Of a stretch of 64,000 nucleotides of DNA, positions 41,854-50,659 are shown in pieces. Source of the DNA: Lachancea thermotolerans CBS 6340 (Eukaryota; Ascomycota; Saccharomycetes; Saccharomycetales; Saccharomycetaceae); the NCBI RefSeq assembly GCF_000142805.1, contig NC_013078.1, positions 124,001 to 188,000 on the forward strand, written 5' to 3'. A program made the position numbers and the translations under genes. Below the pieces are notes generated by a model. It was not told the DNA's origin and made no database searches. It saw only the letters and a program-made list of their open reading frames with translations. Each line of letters opens with the position of its first letter. Within the stretch, counting starts at the first letter, position 1.

Positions 41854-41956
41854 GAAGCGGTGGCTCAATGGTAGAGCTTTCGACTCCAGTTAAATCCTGG
41901 TTACCAAGGAAACAATTGCAATCGAAGGGTTGCAGGTTCAATTCCTGTCCGTTTCA
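41854..41956 (+). tRNA. tRNA-Trp (CCA) with intron
   Basis: 103 nt, 72 nt after splicing. The acceptor stem GAAGCGG pairs with the 3' CCGTTTC, with discriminator A. The D arm TGGCTCAATGGTAGAGC and T arm GCAGGTTCAATTCCTGT fit the A and B boxes. Anticodon CCA is at 41886-41888. The intron (41890-41920, 31 nt) begins after position 37. Outside the intron the sequence is almost identical to S. cerevisiae tRNA-Trp. Position 37 is G rather than A, and the intron bases that pair with the anticodon change to match (CCAG with CTGG). Confidence 0.97.
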
Positions 41957-42399
41957 TTTTTGCTAATTCCGCAGCTGGGGCAAGAATCGACGCCGGTTCG
42001 AACCCCGCGGTCGCCAACTCTCCGCACCTCCGAGGGTCCTACCGCGAAAGTCTCTTACGATCCCTAATCGGGAAATTTTTTCGATCTAATGCGGCAATCG
42101 CAGACCGCGGCCGGTATTTCGTGGTTTTGAACTGTTCGCGTTTATGAAGATGGCTGAACTTCTGCATAATGTGCACATGTATACTTCTATTCTTGTCAGA
42201 AATCACAGTAGAAGATCAAGCACGCGGATTCAGATCCGAGGCTCCGCCAAAAGCACGTCAGGCTTGTTTTGGAAACTACGAAAAATCCTGGATTGTATAT
42301 ATAGATGGATGACGACGGGCTGGGAGCTAGTAGCCGGGGGTCCTATTGGCCTTTTTGTTTCCCCAGCTACATCGGTTTCGATCTTCAGGTGAAAAAACG
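41957..42399. promoter_or_regulatory. CRH1 promoter region
   Basis: No gene. A TATATATA element lies at 42296-42303, 97 bp before the CRH1 ATG; with the next G it also fits the Rlm1 consensus TAWWWWTAG, which would agree with cell-wall-integrity control of CRH1. An isolated B-box-like GGTTCGAACC is at 41995-42004 (see findings). Confidence 0.45.
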
Positions 42400-43779
42400 A
42401 TGGTGCAAGTGAACAAGATTTTGACAGGCATTGTTGGCGGCGCCGGCCTGGCGCTAGCGGCCGATTCGTGCAACCCGCTCAAGAGCAGCGGGTGCTCGGC
42501 GGACGCGGCCCTCGCCGGGTCGTTCTCCGAGGACTTCACGTCCGAGCCTGCGCACTTCAAGAAGACCGAGTATGCCACCGGCATCATCGACTACAGCGAC
42601 AGCGGCATGAACATGACCATCGCTAAGCGCTACGACAACCCAAGTCTCAAGTCGGACTTCTACATCATGTACGGTAAGGTCGAGGTGGAGCTGAAGGCCG
42701 CGCCAGGCCAGGGTATCGTGTCGTCATTCTACTTGCAGAGTGACGATCTGGACGAGATCGACCTGGAGTGGGTCGGCGGCGACACCACTCAGTTCCAGAC
42801 CAACTACTTCTCCAAGGGTAACACCGCCACCTACGACCGTGGTGCGTTCCACTCTGCGGCCTCTCCACAGGAGACCTTCCACAACTACACCATCGACTGG
42901 GCCATGGACAAGACCGTGTTCTACTTGGACGGCGTCGCGGTCAGAACTCTGACCAACGACTCCAGCCAGGGCTACCCTGAGTCGCCCATGTACGTCATGA
43001 TGGGCAGCTGGGCCGGCGGTGACTCCGACAACGCCCCAGGCACCATCGAGTGGGCTGGCGGCTTGACTGACTACACCCAGGCGCCATTCTCCATGTTCAT
43101 CAAGCGTGTCATCGTCTCCGACTACTCTTCGGGCGAGGAGTATTCTTACAACGGGCAGTCCGGCTCGTGGGAGTCCATCGAGGCCAAGAACGGTGAGGTT
43201 TACGGCAGATACGACCAAGCTCAGTCCGAGTTTGCGGCTTTGGCTGGCGGCGAGTCGATCAGCAGCAGTGCCACTGTCCACTCCTCGAGCACTTCGAGCG
43301 CTTCTAGATCTGCTTCCAGCACTGCTTCCAGCACTTCTAACTCTTCCAGCACTGTTTCCAGCACTTCCAGCACTTCCAGCTCTGCTTCCACCACCTTGTC
43401 TAGCTCCTCCAAGGCTGGCTACAACTCTACTTCCAGCGCCGCTCCAAGCTCTACTTCCAGCTTGTCTTCCGTGAGCTCCAAGGCCTCCACCTCTAGCTCT
43501 GCTGCTAGCACCAAGGCTTCCGCTTCCAGCTCTGTCTCTAGCTCCGCTGCCAGCTCCAAGGCCTCTGCCTCCGCTTCTGCTTCCTCCACCGCCGCTGCCG
43601 CTAGCTCCAAGGTCTCTGCTGCCACCACCACTTCCGCAAGCTCCACTCTAGCTACCTCCACCGCCGAGGCTGCCAGCAGCTCCACCTCCGAGTACTTGGC
43701 TATCGCTACCACCAACGGTGCTTTCGCCCTACAATCAAAGCTCTCATCTTTCTTGGCGGCTTTGGTGTTTTTGATTTAA
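42400..43779 (+). CDS. CRH1: GPI-anchored chitin-glucan transglycosylase Crh1
   Basis: 459 aa (S. cerevisiae Crh1, 507 aa). It links chitin to beta-1,6-glucan in the cell wall. A signal peptide (about 1-20, cleaved near LALA/ADSC) precedes a GH16 catalytic domain (about 21-285) with the motif DEIDLEW at 118-124, nucleophile E119 and acid/base E123. A Ser/Thr/Ala-rich stalk (about 288-430), suited to O-mannosylation, ends in a hydrophobic GPI-attachment tail (LSSFLAALVFLI). The ATG at 42400 follows an A-run (AAAAAACGATGG). It corresponds to YGR189C. Confidence 0.96.
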   Translation: MVQVNKILTGIVGGAGLALAADSCNPLKSSGCSADAALAGSFSEDFTSEPAHFKKTEYATGIIDYSDSGMNMTIAKRYDNPSLKSDFYIMYGKVEVELKAAPGQGIVSSFYLQSDDLDEIDLEWVGGDTTQFQTNYFSKGNTATYDRGAFHSAASPQETFHNYTIDWAMDKTVFYLDGVAVRTLTNDSSQGYPESPMYVMMGSWAGGDSDNAPGTIEWAGGLTDYTQAPFSMFIKRVIVSDYSSGEEYSYNGQSGSWESIEAKNGEVYGRYDQAQSEFAALAGGESISSSATVHSSSTSSASRSASSTASSTSNSSSTVSSTSSTSSSASTTLSSSSKAGYNSTSSAAPSSTSSLSSVSSKASTSSSAASTKASASSSVSSSAASSKASASASASSTAAAASSKVSAATTTSASSTLATSTAEAASSSTSEYLAIATTNGAFALQSKLSSFLAALVFLI

Positions 43780-43942
43780 GTCATAATTTGCATATATAAC
43801 TAATGTACACTACTAAAAGAACGTCCGCTTCAACCAGAACAATAGGCCTCAAGGGCTAACCTATCCAGCAGTTGAACTCCCAGTCTTTGATCTCTCGTCT
43901 TGAAAAATGAATTCTAGCAGATCCAATCCGTCAAAAAATAAA

Positions 43943-44015
43943 AGCCCTGTAGGGGGCTCGAACCCCTAACCTTATGATTAAGAGTCATACGCGCTACCGA
44001 TTGCGCCAACAAGGC
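43943..44015 (-). tRNA. tRNA-Lys (CTT)
   Basis: 73 nt, no intron. Read on the minus strand it starts GCCTTGTTGGCGCAATCGG, has the anticodon loop CTCTTAA (anticodon CTT), the T arm GGGGTTCGAGCCCC and ends AGGGCT. As far as I can recall it is identical to S. cerevisiae tRNA-Lys(CUU). It lies between CRH1 and RPC17. Confidence 0.98.
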
Positions 44016-44158
44016 TCTTTGATGTTGACTTGGGTTTTCAAAAACTATACAAACTACAGTCACGCTCACCAGCTGACGCCAGATTTCCGTAGAAAATTTT
44101 GACGTTCTGGCGCGTGTATTGAAGCCCATCTCAGCTACATCAAAGGCCCGACGAATAC

Positions 44159-44626
44159 ATGAAGATCGAGAGTGTGCGAGACGCTTTTTTGAGTGACTAC
44201 GAAGTTCTTCAGTTTCTGTCGCAATTGGAGCGCCGCCATGATTGGGGCCTGAACCAAGACGACGAGCTGGCTGCCGGGAACAACAGAAAGCGCAAGAGAC
44301 GCCCCTACAACCATCCAGAGCTGCAGGCCATTACAAGAGACACTATACGGTACCTGTCAGAGGCCAAGGGAGCAGCAGACGCGGAGGAGAGCGAGGCGGG
44401 CGCGGGCGACACCAAGTCACCTCTGACGAAGCTCAACGACAAGAAGTTTGCAGAGCTCATGACCCAGCTCAACCAGTTCTCGCTCTTCAAGGCCGAGAAG
44501 CTACAGATAGTGAATCAGCTGCCCACGAACTTGGTGCACCTCTACGCCATCGTGGAGGAGTGCGACTCGCGGTTCTCTGAGGAGCAGTCGGGCCAAATTC
44601 TCGAGATCGTACGCAATGCCTGTTGA
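44159..44626 (+). CDS. RPC17: RNA polymerase III subunit C17
   Basis: 155 aa (S. cerevisiae Rpc17, 161 aa). It forms a stalk heterodimer with Rpc25 and contacts TFIIIB during initiation. Two conserved blocks are seen: the N terminus ([16 protein letters not shown]) with [15 protein letters not shown], and the C-terminal HRDC-like domain ([20 protein letters not shown]). An RRPE-like AGAAAATTTTGA lies about 65 bp upstream of the ATG. In S. cerevisiae it is YJL011C, next to VTC4 (YJL012C) as here. Confidence 0.96.
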   Translation: MKIESVRDAFLSDYEVLQFLSQLERRHDWGLNQDDELAAGNNRKRKRRPYNHPELQAITRDTIRYLSEAKGAADAEESEAGAGDTKSPLTKLNDKKFAELMTQLNQFSLFKAEKLQIVNQLPTNLVHLYAIVEECDSRFSEEQSGQILEIVRNAC

Positions 44627-45116
44627 TCCAGCGCGCACCGCGTGAAGCCTTCGAGAACCGGCCAGGACCGCTCTGGTTCCGGCCTTCCAGTCGCATGTGT
44701 GGGTCAGGGACGGACAGGCACATGCCAACAATAACTGCGTCTGCGCGGCCCGGAATGGCCGGAGTGTATTCACATTCAACGTTCAAGCACTTCCCCCCGC
44801 TATTTGGCATCTAACAAACGCGATATCGAACTGCGTGGCACAGATTCTCCGATTCTATCGAAAGAAGAACAGCGTCCCTGCAAGCCCGTTAGCTCTGGTC
44901 GCACAATGGCATTACGTGAGGCTTTCGGGGTTCGAACCGCCGGAAGCGACATACACGTGTAATATTAAGTACTCAAAAATTAGATAACTGTAAAAATCCG
45001 GTGTCCTACCCGTAATCCTTTAAAAAGAACGAGCTCCGCCCGTTGAAGCTGAAATCTGAAGTCTAGCCAAGACAAGAATCAAGGCGGATCGAATCCAGAA
45101 CTTGCAGGTTAGGCCA
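44627..45116. other. RPC17-VTC4 intergenic region
   Basis: 490 bp without a protein gene. It contains an isolated palindromic GGTTCGAACC (44929-44938) that resembles a Pol III B box; its T stem would have one mismatch and no matching acceptor stem is found upstream, so it is not a tRNA gene. The rest is the RPC17 3' end and VTC4 promoter. Confidence 0.5.
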
Positions 45117-47258
45117 ATGAAGTTCGGTGAACAGCTGAACCGGTCTCTCATTAGAGAGTACAGCTACTACTATATCTGCTATGATGACCTCAAGACGGAG
45201 TTGGAGGAAAACCTCGAATCCAACAACGGCGAGTGGAGCGAGGCGCTAGAAACGCAGTTTCTGGAGTCGCTAGAGGTCGAGCTCGACAAAGTGTACACCT
45301 TCTGCAAGGTCAAGCACAACGAAGTGGTCAGAAGAGTCAAGGAAGCACAGGAGCAGGTTCACATGACGGTCCGCGCGATAGAGTCGAACGCACCACCTTC
45401 GGAGCTGGATTTCGAAATCTTGGAGGAAGAGCTGTCCGACATTATCGCGGACGTGCACGATCTTGCGAAGTTCGCCAGGCTGAACTACACCGGGTTCCAG
45501 AAGATCATCAAGAAGCACGACAAAAAGACCAAGTTCATTCTCAAGCCCGTGTTCCAGGTGCGTTTGGACGCCAAGCCCTTCTTCAAGGAGAACTACGATG
45601 ACCTCGTGGTCAAGATCTCCCAGCTGTACGACCTGGTGCGTACAAGAGGCAACCCCATCAAGGGTGACTCCTCGTCCGGCGGTAAGCAACAGAACTTTAT
45701 CAGACAGACCACCAAGTACTGGGTGCACCCGGACAACATCACAGAATTGAAGCTTATCATCCTAAAACACCTCCCCGTGCTGGTGTTCAACACCAACAAG
45801 GAATTCGAAAAAGAAGACTCCGCAATCACCTCCATCTACTACGACAACGAGAACCTCGATCTCTACTACGGGCGTCTCAGGAAAGATGAAGGTGCAGAGG
45901 CCCACAGACTGAGATGGTACGGTGGAATGAGTTCTGACACCATTTTCGTCGAAAGAAAAACCCATAGAGAGGACTGGACTGGCGAGAAATCAGTCAAGGC
46001 CAGATTCGCTCTGAAAGAACGCTACGTCAACGATTTCATGCACGGAAACTACACCGTCGAGCAAGCATTCGCAAAGATGCGCAAGGACGGTAAAAAGAGC
46101 CTCAAGGAGATTGAAAACCTGGAGGCGCTAGCCACTGAGATCCAGTACACGATGCTGAAAAAGAAGCTCAGGCCTGTTGTGAGATCTTTTTACAACAGAA
46201 CTGCTTTCCAGCTGCCCGGAGATGCTCGTGTGCGTATCTCCTTGGACACTGAACTTTCCATGGTGAGAGAAGACAACTTCGACGGCTATGACAGAACCAA
46301 GGGCAACTGGAGAAGAATGGATATTGGAGTTGATTGGCCCTTCAAGCAGTTGCCTGAGAAGGACATCTGCAGGTTTCCATACGCAGTCTTGGAGGTTAAG
46401 CTGCAAACACAATTAGGCCAGGAGCCTCCTGAGTGGGTTCGTGAGCTTGTCGGTTCCCACTTGGTTGAGCCAGTTCCAAAGTTCTCAAAGTTCATTCACG
46501 GTGTGGCAACTCTGCTCAACAACAAGGTCGAGTCTATACCTTTTTGGCTGCCACAGATGGACGTGGACATTAGAAAACCACCTATCCCTACCCACATCAA
46601 CATCAGCCGGCCTGGAAGAAGCGACAACGATAGTGATGATGATTTATACACTAACGAGTCACACCCTGCAGGCAACCTCATGGACCCAGAAGAAAGAGTT
46701 GGGTACGGCGCCATAGAGGGCGGAGACCCACAAAACTCTCAGCCCGCCGCTGACCAGCACAGCGCCTCCGCAGTGCTCCAGAGAAAGGCGAGAAACGCAT
46801 CCAATCCTGTCACGAGAATGTTTTACCAGGTTGGTGCCGCTGTCGACCACTACTTACACGGAGACCAAGTCACTAAGGTCCCACAAGGCACTGTGTTCGA
46901 CACTGAGGTACGCGCTCCACCAGGGAAGACAATCTGCGTCCCAGTCCGTGTTGAACCCAAGGTGTACTTTGCCACTGAAAGAACCTTTCTTTCTTGGATG
47001 TCCATTGGCCTGATTTTTAACGGTGTCGCCATTTCCATGTTGACTTACGGAACTCGCACTACTATGGTGGCGTCTGTTGGCTTTTTCTTGACTGCGCTGG
47101 TCACCATTATCTACAATGCCTACGTGTACTGCAAGAGGGTTGTGAACATCAGGCTCAAGAGGGCAATTGACTATCAGGACAAGGTCGGACCGCCGCTTGT
47201 ATGCGCATGCCTCTTGGCTTCAACCATATTCAGCTTCTACTGTAAGCTGGCATCCTGA
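45117..47258 (+). CDS. VTC4: Vacuolar transporter chaperone 4, polyphosphate polymerase
   Basis: 713 aa (S. cerevisiae 721 aa). It is the catalytic subunit of the VTC complex, which makes polyphosphate from ATP and moves it into the vacuole. An N-terminal SPX domain (about 1-150, [20 protein letters not shown]) senses inositol pyrophosphates. The central tunnel domain (about 190-480) has the basic [26 protein letters not shown] and [11 protein letters not shown] strands. An acidic linker follows, then a VTC1-like domain of three membrane segments (about 625-710). The ATG at 45117 was chosen because MKFGE is the invariant SPX start. Confidence 0.97.
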   Translation: MKFGEQLNRSLIREYSYYYICYDDLKTELEENLESNNGEWSEALETQFLESLEVELDKVYTFCKVKHNEVVRRVKEAQEQVHMTVRAIESNAPPSELDFEILEEELSDIIADVHDLAKFARLNYTGFQKIIKKHDKKTKFILKPVFQVRLDAKPFFKENYDDLVVKISQLYDLVRTRGNPIKGDSSSGGKQQNFIRQTTKYWVHPDNITELKLIILKHLPVLVFNTNKEFEKEDSAITSIYYDNENLDLYYGRLRKDEGAEAHRLRWYGGMSSDTIFVERKTHREDWTGEKSVKARFALKERYVNDFMHGNYTVEQAFAKMRKDGKKSLKEIENLEALATEIQYTMLKKKLRPVVRSFYNRTAFQLPGDARVRISLDTELSMVREDNFDGYDRTKGNWRRMDIGVDWPFKQLPEKDICRFPYAVLEVKLQTQLGQEPPEWVRELVGSHLVEPVPKFSKFIHGVATLLNNKVESIPFWLPQMDVDIRKPPIPTHINISRPGRSDNDSDDDLYTNESHPAGNLMDPEERVGYGAIEGGDPQNSQPAADQHSASAVLQRKARNASNPVTRMFYQVGAAVDHYLHGDQVTKVPQGTVFDTEVRAPPGKTICVPVRVEPKVYFATERTFLSWMSIGLIFNGVAISMLTYGTRTTMVASVGFFLTALVTIIYNAYVYCKRVVNIRLKRAIDYQDKVGPPLVCACLLASTIFSFYCKLAS

Positions 47259-47581
47259 TCATAGAGTGGGAACAATGCTCCTTTTCCTGCTCTTGTTCTT
47301 TGAACGAGACAGTACGTAAAAACAATAATAAAATTAGTCAAATGCCATAGAATATAGAAATTTCAAGCCTAACTGCTTCACTAATTCCGTTACGATAAGC
47401 TCAACTAACTTCCTCTGCTGCTTGCTATGTTAATCACTCGTCCAGGGCGGTGAATGTCTTGATAGCATTGTTAACGAGGTTTGTTTACGTTTTGATGAAA
47501 CAGTGAAAGCGACATTTACAGAAAAGGCATGTCATCTCGATCTAAATACAAAGTGAGCTTATAGAGCTGGAGAGACGTATT
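47259..47581. other. VTC4-MadBub intergenic region
   Basis: 323 bp, A/T-rich, no gene recognised. It should hold the VTC4 3' end and the promoter of the checkpoint kinase gene. I looked for a 5' intron of the downstream gene and found no convincing GTATGT/TACTAAC pair. Confidence 0.5.
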
Positions 47582-50551
47582 ATGTCGATTGGTAAGGCTC
47601 CAGTGACCAATTTTGATGTAATAGAAGTTGAAAAGGAAAATATCGTACCTCTTCGAAGTGGAAGGTCAGCAGCGGCTTTGTCAAGGTCACTCAAAGTCAG
47701 ATCAGATGCGGGAGCGGGCACGAAAGTATCGGAGATTCGACTAGAGTTCGAGAAAAGGATCCTACATGAGCTGGATGAGCTCGATGATCCGCTGGAACTG
47801 TACCTGGACTACATCAACTGGATAAACAATGCCTACCCTCAGGGCGGGCAATCGAAGCAGAGTGGCATGCTGGAGGTTCTCGAAAGATGTCTAATGTATT
47901 TTAAAGACTTCGACACCTACAAGAACGACCCTAGATACCTCAAACTGTGGCTTTGGTACCTCGAGCTATTTGCGGGTTCAGAGAGCGAGAAACAGAGCCT
48001 TTTCGTCTTCATGATGCGCAAACAAATTGGCTCAAAACTCTCTTTATTCTACGAGGAACTAGCTGCCTTCCTGGAGAAGCAGCAGGATCTCCCACAAGCA
48101 AAGGATGTTCTTGCAAGAGGTATTGAGAACAACGCCAGACCTCTCGGGAGGCTACGAAGAACTTCACAGCGGTTTGACGAGCGCATGCGAGACATGAGTG
48201 TAGATGTACCTTCTGTACCGCATGGTGGGAGCATCCTCGACGGAGAATTACCCAGCATTGTTCTTGGCAGAGCAAGAGGCCAAATCGAAGAGGCAAGCCT
48301 CAAAAGCAAACCATCGCATTCTGCGTCTGCCAAGCATGAGATATTTAAAGATGTGGCAGGCACTGATCAGTTTGATGACTTAAAAAAGGAGGGATGGGAC
48401 CATTTAGATGGAAGAGCTCAGCGCAATAAGGAGAACGAAGCTAGTAAACAACTTCTAGCACCAGGTGTAAATTTAGGAACATTGAAGCAAGAGGGTTCCA
48501 CGAAAATATCTGTTAACCGTGTGCCGATCTTCAAAGACTCCATTGGGAGAAGCGGGCCCATTTACAAAATACTTGAGATTCCCGGGAGGAAACCTGAAAA
48601 GATCGATTGTAACTTTGACCTAGTATACCCCACCAAAAATCAGGAATACTGTTTTGAGGAGCTTCTTGCAATGTCCCGAGGAATCTATCACAAAAGGCCG
48701 AAGGCCAAGAGAGTACTGGAAATTGAAACAATTGATATCTCCGATAACCATTCAAGAGAAAGACCGTCAAAGCAGCAAAAGAAAGCCCTCAAAGAAATTT
48801 CACCCCCACCTGAAGCATACAGACCATCTGCGCAGGAAAGTCAAATTTCGAATGAAAATGACAATTTGCAAGACTTCAAAGCTGTTGAAAGAACGTCTAT
48901 CTTACCGTTAAATGACGAGCCAACTTTGCACTATGGCACTCAAAAAAAAAGCGCGCCAAGTTCCCCAACAGTAACGTTTTTCTCGAAAGATGCTATTGAA
49001 GAAGTATACTCTATGTTCAATCAAAACTTTTCAGAGCCAAATCGCCATCTTGATAACGACGACACTACAAGTAAATTTGCTGCATTCGAAAACTTTACGC
49101 AGGAATTTACTCGAAAAACTATCGACGACCTTACCGAAGTTAAACAGAAGATTCAATCAGAACAGGTCAATGAAACTCCCCAAAAAAATGAAAATGTTCC
49201 GCACGGCATCGAAGCGCCAACAGAAGTTTCTAAAGAAACTACAACTCCATCTTACAAAAGCAAACTGCAGGAGTATATGACTCCTATTCAAGAAAGATCA
49301 GAATCTTCATTCAAACTCGCCTCCAACTCAAACGAAGAGTACGATAACGAGGTTACAAAAAACAATACAATTACAAACACGGCCGAAAGCTCACCATTCC
49401 TCACTCAGCCTCAAAGATTGCAGTTGTCATTGGAACACGAGCCCTTGATAATTGAGAATCCTCTAAGTAATGAGACAAGGAGTGCTCAACTCAGCACAAT
49501 GGAGCCGCCACTTTCTGCCTACCCGAATTTCTACCACTATAATCAATCACTCAAAATGAGTGCGTTGTTAAAGAAAATTCATACAGCTTCTAAAAATGCC
49601 AATAAGAACCCCATTGTCGACTTTAAGAAAACAAACGAGTTGTATTGTATAAGATCACAACTGGGTCAAGGTGGGTTTGCCACGGTTTACTTGGCTGAGT
49701 CTAGCACGGGGTCTCTCAAGGCGCTCAAGGTTGAAAAACCTGCCAGTATTTGGGAGTTTTACATTTTGAAACAGGTTGAAAAACGGCTGGCAGGCCAACA
49801 AATTCTGGCATCAATTATCAATGTCGACTCCTTGCACTGCTTTGAGGATGAAAGTTATCTCGTTTTGAATTACGCAAGTCAAGGGACAATGCTGGACCTG
49901 ATAAATTTAGAAAAAGAGAGGAATGGAGGCCCTTTAGATGAATCACTCTGCATGTATTTCGCAGTTGAACTGATGAAGGTCCTGGAGTATATCCACAATG
50001 TTGGTATAATTCACGGCGATTTGAAACCTGATAACTGTATGGTAAGGTTCGAAGAGAATCCAGAAGCCCTCTCCGATTACGATGCAAGCGGAAATGGCGG
50101 TTGGGATAGAAAAGGCGTGTACCTTATCGATTTTGGAAGGTCCTTTGATCTCACGCTGTTTCCTTCAGGAACAAGGTTCAAAGCGAATTGGAAAACTGAT
50201 CAACAAGATTGCTCTGAGATGCGAGAAGGAAGGCCTTGGACTTTCGAGGCTGACTACTATGGGCTAGCTGGAATCATTCACGCAATGCTTTTTGGGAAGT
50301 TCATAGAAACGCGACTTCTGCCTAATCAGACATACGCATTAACGAATTCTTTCAAAAGGTACTGGAGGCAAGACCTCTGGGCTCCACTTTTCGATGTTCT
50401 GATCAACAGCGGCAATAGTACAAAATTGCCAATTACATCAACAATTAGAGAGCACAGATTGGCTTTCGAAGCTTCCCTGGAGGAAAGTGGTGGTCGCCTG
50501 AGAAGCCAGGTCTTAAGCCTTGAATCAGATTTACAACGGCTTAGGAAGTGA
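47582..50551 (+). CDS. BUB1: MadBub: combined Bub1/Mad3 spindle-checkpoint kinase
   Basis: 989 aa. It carries Mad3 and Bub1 functions in one chain. KEN box 1 (18-20, EVEKENIV) and KEN box 2 (283-285, RNKENEAS) are the Mad3 motifs for inhibiting APC/C-Cdc20. The Bub1/Mad3 TPR region spans about 45-200. A GLEBS-like Bub3-binding motif is near 350-375 (NQEYCFEELLAMSRG). A disordered middle precedes a complete kinase domain (about 690-980), with the Gly-rich loop LGQGGFATVYLAE, catalytic D813 in HGDLKPDN and D850 of DFG. In S. cerevisiae BUB1 (YGR188C) and MAD3 (YJL013C) are ohnologues that divided these parts. Here the neighbours are VTC4 (YJL012C) and CCT3 (YJL014W), the MAD3 context, and CRH1 of the BUB1 context is nearby. 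Confidence 0.95.
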   Translation: MSIGKAPVTNFDVIEVEKENIVPLRSGRSAAALSRSLKVRSDAGAGTKVSEIRLEFEKRILHELDELDDPLELYLDYINWINNAYPQGGQSKQSGMLEVLERCLMYFKDFDTYKNDPRYLKLWLWYLELFAGSESEKQSLFVFMMRKQIGSKLSLFYEELAAFLEKQQDLPQAKDVLARGIENNARPLGRLRRTSQRFDERMRDMSVDVPSVPHGGSILDGELPSIVLGRARGQIEEASLKSKPSHSASAKHEIFKDVAGTDQFDDLKKEGWDHLDGRAQRNKENEASKQLLAPGVNLGTLKQEGSTKISVNRVPIFKDSIGRSGPIYKILEIPGRKPEKIDCNFDLVYPTKNQEYCFEELLAMSRGIYHKRPKAKRVLEIETIDISDNHSRERPSKQQKKALKEISPPPEAYRPSAQESQISNENDNLQDFKAVERTSILPLNDEPTLHYGTQKKSAPSSPTVTFFSKDAIEEVYSMFNQNFSEPNRHLDNDDTTSKFAAFENFTQEFTRKTIDDLTEVKQKIQSEQVNETPQKNENVPHGIEAPTEVSKETTTPSYKSKLQEYMTPIQERSESSFKLASNSNEEYDNEVTKNNTITNTAESSPFLTQPQRLQLSLEHEPLIIENPLSNETRSAQLSTMEPPLSAYPNFYHYNQSLKMSALLKKIHTASKNANKNPIVDFKKTNELYCIRSQLGQGGFATVYLAESSTGSLKALKVEKPASIWEFYILKQVEKRLAGQQILASIINVDSLHCFEDESYLVLNYASQGTMLDLINLEKERNGGPLDESLCMYFAVELMKVLEYIHNVGIIHGDLKPDNCMVRFEENPEALSDYDASGNGGWDRKGVYLIDFGRSFDLTLFPSGTRFKANWKTDQQDCSEMREGRPWTFEADYYGLAGIIHAMLFGKFIETRLLPNQTYALTNSFKRYWRQDLWAPLFDVLINSGNSTKLPITSTIREHRLAFEASLEESGGRLRSQVLSLESDLQRLRK

Positions 50552-50659
50552 AGAACGTTAAGTAATGCAATTAATCAATACGTAGTTGGTAGAGGCGTGT
50601 ATATACAATTTGAGCATTCAAGAATTCACACTTATGAGGAAAAGGTTATGGAAAGGACC

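Noticed and set aside
41854-44015. Solo LTRs near the tRNA genes
   Set aside because: Searched the flanks of both tRNAs for TG...CA-bounded repeats and found none.
44880-44950. tRNA gene around the GGTTCGAACC site
   Set aside because: An A-box-like TTAGCTCTGG is present, but no acceptor stem or D arm can be formed and the T stem has a mismatch.
47582-47720. Alternative 5' intron in the MadBub gene
   Set aside because: GTAAGG at the start is not followed by any branch-point-like sequence; no GTATGT was found nearby.
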